The notes under the pieces are model-generated. The model had not been told where the DNA came from, made no database searches, and worked only from the letters and a program-made list of their open reading frames with translations. From JACCVL01 sp963695375 (GTDB lineage: Bacteria > Actinomycetota > Actinomycetes > Propionibacteriales > Nocardioidaceae): 64,000 bases of DNA. This document shows, in pieces, positions 1 through 14,898 of the stretch (position 1 is its first letter; the number at the start of each line of letters is the position of its first letter). Location: assembly GCA_963695375.1 (NCBI GenBank), contig OY968767.1:2046001-2110000 (forward strand), given 5' to 3'. Made by a program: the position numbers and the translations under genes.

Positions 1-2
1 CG

Positions 3-164
3 GCCCTCCGCGGACCGCGCTGGCCCGGTCTCGGCCGCCGGCACCGAGCGCCCTCCGTCGCCACCGGTGCCGCGGCCGAACCGCCGGTGACGGCCGGGCC
101 CGACGTCGACGACCACGCCGACCTCTGGCGGGAGCAGGACCACGGACACGATCCGACCCGCTGA
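3..164 (+). CDS. C-terminal end of a Trp-operon-associated membrane protein (partial)
   Basis: An open frame enters from the left edge and stops at TGA 162-164. The last ~50 residues are hydrophilic and end in DLWREQDHGHDPTR. Tails of the form D-L-W-x-x-x-D-x-G-x-D-P-T are, from memory, typical of the Trp-region conserved membrane protein that precedes trpC in actinobacteria. Its place just before a small membrane protein and trpC agrees with that. The membrane segments lie outside the window, so the call rests on the tail motif and position only. Confidence 0.5.
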   Translation, partial: ALRGPRWPGLGRRHRAPSVATGAAAEPPVTAGPDVDDHADLWREQDHGHDPTR

Positions 165-249
165 CCGCCGGGGGCGCCGGACCGGCACAATGACCCGAGC
201 GACGCGATCGATCGCCCCGCGTCCCCGACTCCCGAAGGACGGTCCGCCA

Positions 250-495
250 ATGTCCGACAGCCACGGGTCGAGTCCGGCCCTCTGGGCGGCCGTCGTCGTC
301 GCCCTCGTGGGGTTCACCGTCGGCGGCATCGGCATGGTGGTCGGCCCGAGCTGGCTGTTGTTCTGGATCGGCACCGGCCTGGTCGTGCTCGCTCCCGTCG
401 TCGGGGCGGTGCTCGCCGCGGCCGGGATGGGCGCGGTGACCCCCCAGCCCACCGCCGAGCAGCGGGCGACCGACCCGACGTCGACGCAGCGCTGA
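250..495 (+). CDS. small membrane protein, DUF6704-like, trp locus
   Basis: 81-residue protein with two hydrophobic segments (about residues 10-32 and 36-60) and a polar tail. The N-terminus carries the S-H-G-S-S-P-A-x-W pattern seen in the short HGxxxAxW membrane proteins that sit between the Trp-associated membrane protein and trpC in actinobacteria. I chose ATG 250 over the in-frame ATG 190 because AAGGAC (235-240) is a good ribosome site nine bases before 250, and the residues between the two are not protein-like (R/P-rich). The role is unknown. The conserved position suggests a link to the trp operon, but that is inference. Confidence 0.7.
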   Translation: MSDSHGSSPALWAAVVVALVGFTVGGIGMVVGPSWLLFWIGTGLVVLAPVVGAVLAAAGMGAVTPQPTAEQRATDPTSTQR

Positions 496-596
496 CCCGA
501 CCCCCGGCACCGACGCGGCCCCGTCAACTCGGGCCGGAGTCGGCGGTCGTACCCTGAGGGGGCCCACCCGCCCAGGTTTCGATCGGGGGTCTGACC

Positions 597-1403
597 ATGT
601 CCGTGCTCGACGAGATCGTGGCCGGTGCCAGGCAGGACCTTGCCGACCGCGAGGCAGCCGTGCCGCTCGCCGAGGTCAAGCGGCAGGCCGGACGCCAGGA
701 TCCCGCGCTCGACCCGATGCCCACCTTCCGGGCCGAGGGCGTCTCGGTGATCGCGGAGGTCAAGCGGGCCAGCCCGAGCCGCGGCCCGCTCGCGGCGATC
801 GCCGACCCGGCGGCGCTCGCCGCGGAGTACGCGTCCGGCGGCGCGGCGGCGGTCAGCGTGCTCACCGAGCAGCGCCGCTTCGGCGGCAGCCTGGACGATC
901 TGCGCAGCGTCCGCGGGCGGGTCGACATCCCGGTGCTCTGCAAGGACTTCGTGGTCTCGTCCTATCAGCTGTGGGAGGCGCGCAGCGCCGGCGCGGACAT
1001 GGTGCTGCTGATCGTGGCCGCCCTGGACCAGCCGGCGCTGGTGTCGCTGGTGGAGCGCGCCGGCTCGATCGGCCTCACCCCGCTGGTCGAGGTGCACGAC
1101 GAGGACGAGCTGGACCGGGCGCTGGAGGCCGAGGCCCGCCTGGTCGGTGTCAACGCGCGGAACCTGAAGACCCTCGACGTGGACCGCACCACCTTCGCCC
1201 GGCTGGCTCCGCGGATTCCCGACGGCGTGGTCCGGATCGCCGAGTCGGGGGTCCGGGGCCCGCACGACGTGATCGAGTACGCCCGCTGCGGCGCCGATGT
1301 GGTGCTGGTCGGCGAGACGCTGGTGACCGGTGACGACCCGCGGGCCACCGTCGCCGACCTGGTCGCCGCGGGGGCCCATCCCGCCCTCCGGACCCGGCAC
1401 TGA
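597..1403 (+). CDS. trpC: indole-3-glycerol phosphate synthase
   Basis: 268 residues, the normal length for a single-function TrpC. It closes the indole ring: CdRP to indole-3-glycerol phosphate, in tryptophan synthesis in the cytoplasm. The (beta/alpha)8 signature motifs are in order: EVKRASPSRG (about 54-63), LCKDFVV (about 118), VNARNLKTLDVD (about 183) and IAESGV (about 214). The lysines in the first two motifs and the ESG phosphate-binding loop are present. Start ATG 597 gives the family's usual N-terminus MSVLDEI. trpB starts 11 bases after the stop, so the genes are probably co-transcribed. Confidence 0.97.
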   Translation: MSVLDEIVAGARQDLADREAAVPLAEVKRQAGRQDPALDPMPTFRAEGVSVIAEVKRASPSRGPLAAIADPAALAAEYASGGAAAVSVLTEQRRFGGSLDDLRSVRGRVDIPVLCKDFVVSSYQLWEARSAGADMVLLIVAALDQPALVSLVERAGSIGLTPLVEVHDEDELDRALEAEARLVGVNARNLKTLDVDRTTFARLAPRIPDGVVRIAESGVRGPHDVIEYARCGADVVLVGETLVTGDDPRATVADLVAAGAHPALRTRH

Positions 1404-1414
1404 CCGGTCGCCCG

Positions 1415-2686
1415 ATGACCACGTCCGCGGCCAGCCAACCCGACGCGCTCGGCCACTTCGGCCGATTCGGCGGCCGGTTCATGCCCGAGGCGCTGATCGG
1501 GCCGCTGGACGAGCTGGCGGAGGCCTGGAAGTCCGCGACGGCCGACGACGCGTTCCGCGCCGAGCTGGACCGGATGCTGCGGGAGTACGCGGGCGTGCCC
1601 AGCCTGCTGTACGACGCGACCCGCCTCTCGCGGGAGGCCGGTGCCCGGATCCTGCTCAAGCGCGAGGACCTCAACCACACCGGGGCGCACAAGGTGCGCA
1701 ACGTCCTCGGCCAGGCCCTGCTCACCAAGCGGATGGGCAAGTCCCGGGTCATCGCCGAGACCGGCGCCGGTCAGCACGGTGTCGCGACCGCGACCGCCTG
1801 CGCGTACCTCGACCTCGACTGCGTGATCTACATGGGCGAGGTCGACATCGAGCGGCAGGCGCTGAACGTCGCCCGGATGCGGGTGCTCGGCGCGGAGGTG
1901 GTGCCGGTCACCACCGGCAGCCGCACGCTCAAGGACGCCATCAACGAGGCGCTCCGCGACTGGGTGGCCCACGTCGACGACACGCACTACCTGCTCGGGA
2001 CCGCCGCCGGCGCGCACCCCTTCCCCGCGATGGTGCGGGACTTCACCCGCGGCATCGGCGACGAGACCCGCGAGCAGGTGCTCGCCCTCGCCGGCCGGTT
2101 GCCGGACGCGGTCTGCGCATGTGTCGGCGGCGGCTCCAACGCGATCGGGATCTTCACCGCGTTCATCCCCGACGACGACGTCGCCCTGTACGGCTTCGAG
2201 GCCGGTGGGGACGGGGTGGAGTCCGGCCGGCACGCGGCCACCATCACCGGCGGCCAGGTGGGCGTGCTGCACGGAGCCCGGTCGTTCCTGCTGCAGGACG
2301 CGGACGGGCAGACCGTCGAGTCGCACTCGATCAGCGCCGGACTCGACTATCCCGGGGTCGGGCCGGAGCACTCCTGGCTGGCCGAGACCGGACGAGCCGA
2401 CTACCGGGCGGTCACCGACGCCGAGGCGATGGAGGCCTTCGCGCTGCTGTCCCGCACCGAAGGCATCATCCCCGCGATCGAGTCCGCCCACGCCGTTGCC
2501 GGTGCGATGCAGGTGGCGCGCGAGCTCGGGCCGGACGCGCTGATCGTGGTGAACCTGTCCGGTCGCGGCGACAAGGACATGCACACCGCGGCCAGCTACT
2601 TCGACGTGGCCGACGCCGGCGCCGAGCTGGACGCCGGGGACGCGCGTGCCGCCGCCGAGGAGCACGCGGGCGAGGCGCACCGGTGA
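1415..2686 (+). CDS. trpB: tryptophan synthase beta chain
   Basis: 423 residues. PLP enzyme that joins indole and serine to make tryptophan, in an alpha2-beta2 complex with TrpA. The PLP lysine is in KREDLNHTGAHK (Lys93), and the phosphate-binding loop GGGSNAIG lies near residue 238. The N-terminal GHFGRFGGRFMPE is the standard TrpB1 start. The stop codon overlaps the GTG start of trpA (GTGA), which implies translational coupling with its partner subunit. Confidence 0.98.
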   Translation: MTTSAASQPDALGHFGRFGGRFMPEALIGPLDELAEAWKSATADDAFRAELDRMLREYAGVPSLLYDATRLSREAGARILLKREDLNHTGAHKVRNVLGQALLTKRMGKSRVIAETGAGQHGVATATACAYLDLDCVIYMGEVDIERQALNVARMRVLGAEVVPVTTGSRTLKDAINEALRDWVAHVDDTHYLLGTAAGAHPFPAMVRDFTRGIGDETREQVLALAGRLPDAVCACVGGGSNAIGIFTAFIPDDDVALYGFEAGGDGVESGRHAATITGGQVGVLHGARSFLLQDADGQTVESHSISAGLDYPGVGPEHSWLAETGRADYRAVTDAEAMEAFALLSRTEGIIPAIESAHAVAGAMQVARELGPDALIVVNLSGRGDKDMHTAASYFDVADAGAELDAGDARAAAEEHAGEAHR

Positions 2687-3501
2687 GCGTTGCCCCGGCA
2701 CTGCGCGCGGTCCGCGCCGAGCACCGGGCCGCGCTGGTGGGCTACCTGCCCGCCGGCTACCCGAGCGTGCAGGCGTCGATCGACGCCGCGACCGCGATGG
2801 TCGACGCCGGCGTGGACGTCGTCGAGGTGGGGCTGCCCTACAGCGACCCGGTGATGGACGGGCCCACGATCCAGCGCGCCACCGAGGCCGCGCTGGCGGC
2901 CGGCGCCCGCACCACCGACACCTTCCGGGTGGTCGAGGCGGTCGCCCGCACCGGCGTGCCGACGCTGGTGATGACCTACTGGAACCCGGTCGAGCGCTTC
3001 GGCGTTCGTCGCTTCGCCGATCAGCTGGCCGCCGCCGGAGGCGCCGGCCTGATCACCCCCGACCTGGTGCCGGAGGAGGCGTCGGCCTGGTTGGCGGCGT
3101 CCGACGCGCTGGACCTGGACCGGGTCTTCCTGGTGGCACCCTCCTCGACCGACGCCCGGATCGCCTCCACCGTCGCGGCCTGCCGCGGCTTCGTCTACGC
3201 CACCTCGGTGATGGGGGTGACCGGGGCGCGGCAGGCGACGAGCAGCGCAGCGCCCGAGCTCGTCGCCCGCACCCGGCCGGTCGCCGACGCCGCGGGTCTC
3301 GCGGTGGGGGTCGGGCTCGGCGTTCGCGACGGCGACCAGGCCGCGGCCGTCGCCGGATTCGCCGACGCCGTCATCGTCGGGTCGGCGTTCGTCCAGCTGC
3401 TGCTCGACGCCGAGGACCCCGCAGCCGGCGTCGACGCGGTGGCGGGACTCACCGCGGAGCTCGCCGCCGGGGTCCGTCGGGCCGCCGGAGCGCGGGCGTG
3501 A
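2683..3501 (+). CDS. trpA: tryptophan synthase alpha chain
   Basis: 272 residues from GTG 2683, which overlaps the trpB stop by four bases. It cleaves indole-3-glycerol phosphate to indole, which is channelled to TrpB. The catalytic pair is visible: Glu48 in VEVGLPYSDP and Asp59 in VMDGP. The phosphate-binding GVGLGVRDG follows near residue 208. In the same frame an unrelated open stretch runs far upstream, so the start is set by the overlap with trpB and the family N-terminus. The 3' end overlaps the next gene by four bases. Confidence 0.97.
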   Translation: MSVAPALRAVRAEHRAALVGYLPAGYPSVQASIDAATAMVDAGVDVVEVGLPYSDPVMDGPTIQRATEAALAAGARTTDTFRVVEAVARTGVPTLVMTYWNPVERFGVRRFADQLAAAGGAGLITPDLVPEEASAWLAASDALDLDRVFLVAPSSTDARIASTVAACRGFVYATSVMGVTGARQATSSAAPELVARTRPVADAAGLAVGVGLGVRDGDQAAAVAGFADAVIVGSAFVQLLLDAEDPAAGVDAVAGLTAELAAGVRRAAGARA

Positions 3502-4214
3502 CCGGCCGGTTGCGACGGGGCCGGGCGGCAGGCACGGCCCTGGTCGCGGTCGGGCTGGCGCTGGGACTGACCGCGGTCACCGGGTGCGGCGCCGGTCGCC
3601 CCAGCGCGGATCGCGGCCCGGCGGCGGTCGTGCAGACCTCGGGCGACCCCGGCCCGCTGGCCGGCATCGAGGTGCGGCCACCCTTCCCGCTGCCGGCTGC
3701 CGACCTGGTCGCCGACGACGGCACCCGGGTGCGCCTCGGCGAGGCGTTGGACCGGCCGGTGACGGTGTTCTTCTTCGGCTACACGCTCTGCCCCGACATC
3801 TGCACGCTGGTCATGGCCGACCTGGCGGTGGCGGTGTCCCGGCTGCCGGCCGACGTCCGGGCCGACGTCCAGGTCGCGCTGGTCAGCAGCGACCCGGCGC
3901 GCGACACCCCGGCGGTCCTGCGGGCTTACCTGGACCGTTTCGACCCCGACTTCACCGGCTTCACCGGCGACCTGGACACGATCGTCGAGGCCGCCGAGAC
4001 GATGGGGATCGCGGTGGACCAGGGCCGGCGGCTGCCCAGCGGCGGCTACGAGGTGACCCACGGCGCGGAGCTCGTCGGATACGTCGGCGACGAGGGGGTG
4101 GCGCTGTGGTCGCAGGGAACGTCGGTCGAGGACCTGGCCGCCGACCTGGAGGCGCTGGTGGCCGCGGCTCGCCGGGGGGCCTCGTCGGCCACCGATGCCG
4201 GCGGGGAAGGATGA
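3498..4214 (+). CDS. SCO1/SenC-family copper-binding lipoprotein
   Basis: 238-residue thioredoxin-fold protein. A signal peptide ends in the lipobox LTAVTGC (Cys30), so it should be anchored on the outer face of the membrane. The copper-binding CPDIC (Cys98, Cys102) and distal His188 (YEVTHG) of the SCO1 family are all present. Members deliver copper to, or keep reduced, the CuA site of cytochrome oxidase. The GTG start overlaps the trpA stop. Placing a cytochrome-oxidase assembly factor inside the trp-lgt stack is unusual, although a lipoprotein directly before lgt, which acylates lipoproteins, is a neat arrangement. Confidence 0.9.
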   Translation: MTGRLRRGRAAGTALVAVGLALGLTAVTGCGAGRPSADRGPAAVVQTSGDPGPLAGIEVRPPFPLPAADLVADDGTRVRLGEALDRPVTVFFFGYTLCPDICTLVMADLAVAVSRLPADVRADVQVALVSSDPARDTPAVLRAYLDRFDPDFTGFTGDLDTIVEAAETMGIAVDQGRRLPSGGYEVTHGAELVGYVGDEGVALWSQGTSVEDLAADLEALVAAARRGASSATDAGGEG

Positions 4215-4218
4215 GCAG

Positions 4219-5103
4219 GTGCTGACCACGCTGGCGCCGGCCGTCATCCCCAGCCCCGACCAGGGGGTCTGGTACCTCGGCCCGTTGCCGATCCGGGCCT
4301 ACGCGCTGTGCATCGTGGCCGGCGTCGTGCTGTGCCTGTGGCTGGGCGAACGACGCTGGCGGGAGCGCGGTGGCCCGGCGGGCACCGTCTACGACGTCGC
4401 GGTCTGGGCGATCCCGTTCGGCCTGGTCGGGGCCCGGCTCTACCACGTGCTGAGCAGCCCGGACGCCTACTTCGGTCCGGACGGGTCGCTGGTGCAGGCG
4501 CTGTACGTGTGGGAGGGCGGCCTCGGCATCTGGGGCGCGATCGCGCTCGGAGCGGTCGGCGCCTGGATCGGCGTGCGCCGGGCGGGGGTCAAGCTGCCGC
4601 CGTTCGCCGACGCGGTCGCACCCGGCATCGTGCTGGCCCAGGCGGTCGGCCGGTGGGGGAACTGGTTCAACCAGGAGCTGTTCGGCAAGCCGACCGAGGT
4701 GCCGTGGGCGCTGGAGATCGACCCGTTCAACCGGCCGACCGGGTACGAGCAGTTCAGCACCTTCCATCCGACGTTCCTCTACGAGTGCCTGTGGAACCTC
4801 GCGGTGGTCGCGGTGGTGATCTGGGTGGACCGCCGCCGCCGGCTGGGCCACGGCCGCGCGTTCGCCCTGTACGTCGCGCTGTACACCCTGGGCCGGACCT
4901 GGATCGAGGCGCTTCGGATCGACGACGCCGAGATGATCGGGCCGTTCCGGCTGAACGTGTGGACCTCGGTCATCATCTTCGTGCTGGCGGTCGCCTACAT
5001 CGTCGTGGTGGGCCGCCGGCGCCCCGGGCGGGAGGACAGCGTCTACCGCGACCCGGTCGAGCCGGCCGAGTCGGCGACGCCGGTGGAGGGAGAGCGCACG
5101 TGA
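4219..5103 (+). CDS. lgt: prolipoprotein diacylglyceryl transferase
   Basis: Polytopic membrane enzyme of about 294 residues that moves diacylglycerol from phosphatidylglycerol to the lipobox cysteine of prolipoproteins. The signature GRWGNWFNQELFGKP is intact, as are RLYHVLSS (the catalytic His region) and TFLYECLWN near the end. A polar tail of about 35 residues follows the last membrane span. GTG 4219 is preferred over ATG 4195: it has GGGGAAGG (4203-4210) at good spacing and gives the usual start LTTLAP-IPSPxQGVW. The stop overlaps the next gene's GTG. Confidence 0.96.
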   Translation: MLTTLAPAVIPSPDQGVWYLGPLPIRAYALCIVAGVVLCLWLGERRWRERGGPAGTVYDVAVWAIPFGLVGARLYHVLSSPDAYFGPDGSLVQALYVWEGGLGIWGAIALGAVGAWIGVRRAGVKLPPFADAVAPGIVLAQAVGRWGNWFNQELFGKPTEVPWALEIDPFNRPTGYEQFSTFHPTFLYECLWNLAVVAVVIWVDRRRRLGHGRAFALYVALYTLGRTWIEALRIDDAEMIGPFRLNVWTSVIIFVLAVAYIVVVGRRRPGREDSVYRDPVEPAESATPVEGERT

Positions 5104-5867
5104 GCGGGCCGCACCCGACCGCCGCTGCGGGGCCGGACCCCGAGGACCTGCCGGGTGCCGACGACGTCCAGCACGAGCACCCGGATGTGACCGGAGGGTG
5201 GCTGCGGCCGGCGGTGTTCGGCGCCATGGACGGACTGGTGTCGAACTTCGCGCTGATCGCCGGCGTGGTCGGGGGAACGTCGGCAGCCGCGTCCGGCGCG
5301 CCGGACGCCGTCGTGCTCGCCGGTCTGGCCGGACTCGCGGCGGGGGCGTTCTCGATGGCCGCCGGCGAGTACACCTCGGTCGCCAGCCAGTCGGAGTTCG
5401 CGCAGGCGCAGATCGAGATCGAGCGGGCCGAGATCGCGGCCAACAAGGACGCGGAGATGGCCGAGCTGGCGGCGATGTACGTCGCCAAGGGGCTGACCCC
5501 GGAGCTGGCGGCCGAGGTGGCGACCCAGGTGCACGACGACCTCGACAACGCCGTGCGGGTGCACGCGCGCGAGGAGTTCGGGGTGGACGCCGACGACCTC
5601 GCCTCACCCACCCTGGCCGCGGTGTCGTCGTTCCTGGCCTTCGCGGTCGGCGCGCTGGTGCCGGTGCTGCCGTACCTGCTCGGCGCGGAGACCCTGCTGC
5701 CCGCGGTCGCGCTGTCGCTCGGTGGGCTGTTCGCGTGTGGAGCCCTCGTGACCACGATCACCCGGCGCCGCTGGTGGTACGGCGGCATCCGCCAGCTCGT
5801 GCTCGGCGGCACCGCCGCGGCGCTGACCTACGCGATCGGCAGCGCGGTGGGCACCACCCTCGGCTGA
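5100..5867 (+). CDS. VIT1/CCC1-family transporter
   Basis: 255 residues from GTG 5100, overlapping the lgt stop. The first conserved helix GAMDGLVSNFALIAGVVG and the charged repeat after helix 2 (EYTSVASQSEF...EIERAEIAANKDAEMAELA) are the marks of the vacuolar iron transporter family. The Glu-rich cytoplasmic segment is the metal-binding part in plant VIT1. Three more hydrophobic spans lie in the C-terminal half (about residues 170-253). The likely role is export of iron or manganese from the cytoplasm; the substrate is inferred from the family. Confidence 0.9.
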   Translation: MSGPHPTAAAGPDPEDLPGADDVQHEHPDVTGGWLRPAVFGAMDGLVSNFALIAGVVGGTSAAASGAPDAVVLAGLAGLAAGAFSMAAGEYTSVASQSEFAQAQIEIERAEIAANKDAEMAELAAMYVAKGLTPELAAEVATQVHDDLDNAVRVHAREEFGVDADDLASPTLAAVSSFLAFAVGALVPVLPYLLGAETLLPAVALSLGGLFACGALVTTITRRRWWYGGIRQLVLGGTAAALTYAIGSAVGTTLG

Positions 5868-5928
5868 GCCCGGCGAGGCCGGTGTCCGCCTGGCGGTCCG
5901 GGGGGCGTCCAGCAGCCGGTCCGGCGTG

Positions 5929-5934
5929 TATCTT
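5929..5934 (+). promoter_or_regulatory. -10 box upstream of gltB
   Basis: TATCTT is a good TANNNT -10 element 77 bases before the gltB start, in the gap after the VIT gene. I see no convincing -35. It suggests that glutamate synthase has its own promoter. Confidence 0.45.
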
Positions 5935-6010
5935 CGGTCCATCTGCCAGGGCCAACGTCGTCCCTCGGCGGCCGGTGTCGTGCCGGCGACCCGACGACGA
6001 GAGGTGGCCC

Positions 6011-12067
<6,057 letters not shown>

Positions 12068-12098
12068 TCGGCGACGCGCCGCGACCCGTTCCTGACCG

Positions 12099-12104
12099 TA
12101 GGGT
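12099..12104 (+). promoter_or_regulatory. -10 box, leaderless pyk promoter
   Basis: TAGGGT ends seven bases before GTG 12112. With the usual 6-8 nt from the -10 box to the transcription start, the mRNA would begin at the start codon. Confidence 0.5.
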
Positions 12105-12111
12105 GGAGCCC

Positions 12112-13566
12112 GTGCGGAGAGCCAAGATCGTGTGCACGCTCGGCCCTGCGACCGCGTCCCGGGAGCGGATCCGTGAGCTGGCCGAGGCCGGCATGGACGT
12201 CGCCCGGCTGAACCTGAGCCACGGCGAGCCGGTGGACCACGAGCAGGTGTGTGCCTGGGTCCGGCAGGCCTCCAACGACACCGGCCGCGCGATCGGGATC
12301 CTGGCCGACCTGCAGGGCCCCAAGATCCGGGTGGGCCGGTTCACCGACGGCGAGGTCACGCTCGAGGTCGGTGCCACGTTCGTCATCACCACCCGGGACG
12401 TCCTCGGTGACGTCCGGCAGGTCTCCACCACCTACGCCGGGCTGCCCGACGACGTCCAGCCGGGCGACGAGGTGCTGCTCGACGACGGTGCCCTCCGGCT
12501 CCGGGTGGTCGCCGTCAACGACACCGACGTCACCACTGGTGTCGAGGTCGGGGGCAGGCTGAAGAACAACAAGGGCATCAACCTGCCGGGAGTGGACGTC
12601 AGCGCGGAGGCGATGACGGAGAAGGACGTCGAGGACCTCCGCTGGGCGCTGTCCATGCCCGTGGACTGGGTGGCGCTGTCCTTCGTGCGCCGGGCCTCCG
12701 ACGTGGACGCCGTGCGCACGATCATGGACGAGGAGGGCGTGCACCTGCCGGTGGTCGCCAAGATCGAGAAGCCGCAGGCGATCGACAACCTGGACGAGGT
12801 GATCGCGGCGTTCGACGGTTTCATGGTGGCGCGCGGCGACCTCGGGGTGGAACTGCCGCTGGAGAACGTCCCGATCGTGCAGAAGACGATCGTCGACAAG
12901 GCCCGGCGCAACGCCAAGCCGGTGATCGTGGCCACCCAGATGCTCGAGTCGATGATCACGTCTCCGCGCCCGACCCGCGCCGAGGCGTCGGACGTCGCCA
13001 ATGCCGTCCTCGACGGTGCGGACGCGGTGATGCTCTCGGGGGAGACCAGCGTGGGCGACCATCCGATCGAGACGGTCCGGACGATGGCTCGGATCATCTT
13101 GTCCACCGAGGCGCACGGGGTCGACCAGATGGCCGCGATCGACTGGCGGCCGAAGACGCGGAGCGGGATCGTCTGCAGGGCCGCGGCCCAGGTCGCCGAG
13201 GCCGTCGGCGCCAAGCTGGTCGTGGCGTTCACCCAGTCCGGTGACTCCGCTCGCCGGCTGTCGCGGTACCGCGGTCCGGTGCCCGTGCTGGCCTTCACCC
13301 CGGTGCAGGTGGTGCGCTCCCAGCTCGCCTTGACCTGGGGGGTCGAGACCTTCCTGACCCCGACGGTCGAGCACACCGACGAGATGGTCATGCAGGTCGA
13401 CCACAGCCTGCTCGAGATCGGCCGGGTCACCGAGGGCGACGAGGTGGTCATCGTGGCCGGCAGCCCGCCGGGGATTCCGGGCTCGACCAACGCCCTGCGG
13501 CTGCACCGGATGGGGGACGCGATCAACGAGCTGGCTCCCGCGTATCGCCGGGCGGCGCGCGGGTGA
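12112..13566 (+). CDS. pyk: pyruvate kinase
   Basis: 484 residues. It converts phosphoenolpyruvate and ADP to pyruvate and ATP, the last step of glycolysis. Motifs in order: AKIVCTLGPA at the start, MDVARLNLSHG (about 27), the active-site KIEKPQAIDNLDEVI (about 216), MVARGDLGVELP, and DGADAVMLSGETSVGDHP (about 301). The C-terminal regulatory domain is complete. GTG 12112 gives the RRAKIVCTLGPA start usual in actinobacteria; GTG 12103 is also in frame but would remove the proposed leaderless arrangement. The next gene overlaps the stop. Confidence 0.97.
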   Translation: MRRAKIVCTLGPATASRERIRELAEAGMDVARLNLSHGEPVDHEQVCAWVRQASNDTGRAIGILADLQGPKIRVGRFTDGEVTLEVGATFVITTRDVLGDVRQVSTTYAGLPDDVQPGDEVLLDDGALRLRVVAVNDTDVTTGVEVGGRLKNNKGINLPGVDVSAEAMTEKDVEDLRWALSMPVDWVALSFVRRASDVDAVRTIMDEEGVHLPVVAKIEKPQAIDNLDEVIAAFDGFMVARGDLGVELPLENVPIVQKTIVDKARRNAKPVIVATQMLESMITSPRPTRAEASDVANAVLDGADAVMLSGETSVGDHPIETVRTMARIILSTEAHGVDQMAAIDWRPKTRSGIVCRAAAQVAEAVGAKLVVAFTQSGDSARRLSRYRGPVPVLAFTPVQVVRSQLALTWGVETFLTPTVEHTDEMVMQVDHSLLEIGRVTEGDEVVIVAGSPPGIPGSTNALRLHRMGDAINELAPAYRRAARG

Positions 13567-14861
13567 TGGCCGGTCGCCGGATCGCCGCCGCGATGGCGGC
13601 GGCCGCCGTTGTCCTGGCCGGGTGCAGCAGCCCCGACGGCGTTCGCACGGGCGACGACCCGGCCGGGGCGGAGGCGGCACCGGAGCCCCAGGCGAGGCGA
13701 CCCGCGCCGACGCCGGGCCCGGACCGGTCCGCCGACCGCTCGTCGGATCATCCGGGCGGCGGCGCGCCGGCCGGGTCGCTCCGTGGCCGGGTGCAGCAGC
13801 TGACGCTGCGGTCGCTGGTGCACCAGCTGCTCGTCGTGACCGTCGCCGGCACCAGGCCGCGCGCGGTCACGTCGGCGGAGGCCGACCGGAACCTGGCCGA
13901 CTTCGGGGTCCGCACCCCGGCGGCCGTGGCGCGCACGTTCCAGCCCGGTGGCGTCGTCTACTTCGACGCGAACGTCGACACCGTCGGTCAGGTGGCTGCG
14001 CTGTCCAGGGGCCTGCACCGGGCGGGGCGGCGAGCCGGCTCGCCGCCGCTGCTGTTCACCGACCAGGAGGGCGGCCCCGTGTCCCGGCTGCCCGGCCCCG
14101 TGGCGCAGCGTCAGCCCGCCGCCCGAGACCTCGGTGGTGACCGGGTGTTGGGCGCGGCCAGCGCCCGCCGGGTGGGCGCGGCGATGGCCGCCATGGGGCT
14201 CGACGTGGACTTCGCGCCGGTGGCCGACGTCGACACGGTCGGGGGGTCGGGGGTCATCGGTGACCGGGCCTTCGGCACCACCGGCTCCGTGGTGGGGCGG
14301 ATGGTCCGGGCCCAGACCTGCGGCTACCACCGCGACGGAGTGGCGGTGACCCTGAAGCACTGGCCTGGTCACGGCTCGACCACGACCGACAGCCACCAGT
14401 CGCTCCCGACGCTGACCGTCGGGGTGCCGGCGTGGCGGCGCACGCACCTGCCGCCGTTCGTCGCCGGCATCGCTGGGGGCGCGGATCTCGTGATGACTGG
14501 CCACCTCGCTTACCCTCGGCTCGACGCGAGCGGCCGTCCGGCCACGCTGTCGCGACGGCTGACGACCGGCTGGCTGCGCGGCCGGCTCGGGTTCGACGGG
14601 GTGGTCGTCACCGACGCGCTGGAGATGGGCGCCCTGACCGACTTCGGCTCGCCGGGCCAGATCGCGGTCCGGGCGCTCCGGGCCGGCGCCGACCTGTTGT
14701 TGATGTCGCCGGCTCCGCGGGCCGCGGCCCGGGCGGTCCGGGCCGCCGTGCGGGACGGCCGGCTCACCCGCCGCGGGCTCGAGGCGTCGGCGCTCCGCGT
14801 GCTGCGGCTCAAGGACGCGACCGGACTGGTCCGTGGGCCGGGGGAGCTCACCGGCTGCTGA
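13563..14861 (+). CDS. glycoside hydrolase family 3 lipoprotein, NagZ-like
   Basis: 432 residues. The signal peptide has lipobox LAGC (Cys21), followed by a disordered Pro/Ala/Asp-rich linker to about residue 75 and one GH3 catalytic domain. KHWPGHGSTTTDSHQSLP is the NagZ loop that carries the His-Asp acid/base pair, and VVTDALEMGAL holds the nucleophile Asp. The likely role is beta-N-acetylglucosaminidase in peptidoglycan or muropeptide turnover, on the outside of the cell because it is a lipoprotein. GTG 13563 and ATG 13566 are both possible starts; both overlap the end of pyk. Confidence 0.88.
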   Translation: MMAGRRIAAAMAAAAVVLAGCSSPDGVRTGDDPAGAEAAPEPQARRPAPTPGPDRSADRSSDHPGGGAPAGSLRGRVQQLTLRSLVHQLLVVTVAGTRPRAVTSAEADRNLADFGVRTPAAVARTFQPGGVVYFDANVDTVGQVAALSRGLHRAGRRAGSPPLLFTDQEGGPVSRLPGPVAQRQPAARDLGGDRVLGAASARRVGAAMAAMGLDVDFAPVADVDTVGGSGVIGDRAFGTTGSVVGRMVRAQTCGYHRDGVAVTLKHWPGHGSTTTDSHQSLPTLTVGVPAWRRTHLPPFVAGIAGGADLVMTGHLAYPRLDASGRPATLSRRLTTGWLRGRLGFDGVVVTDALEMGALTDFGSPGQIAVRALRAGADLLLMSPAPRAAARAVRAAVRDGRLTRRGLEASALRVLRLKDATGLVRGPGELTGC

Positions 14862-14898
14862 ACCGCCAGCGCCGGCGTGGCGCCCGGCGGTCCAGCGG

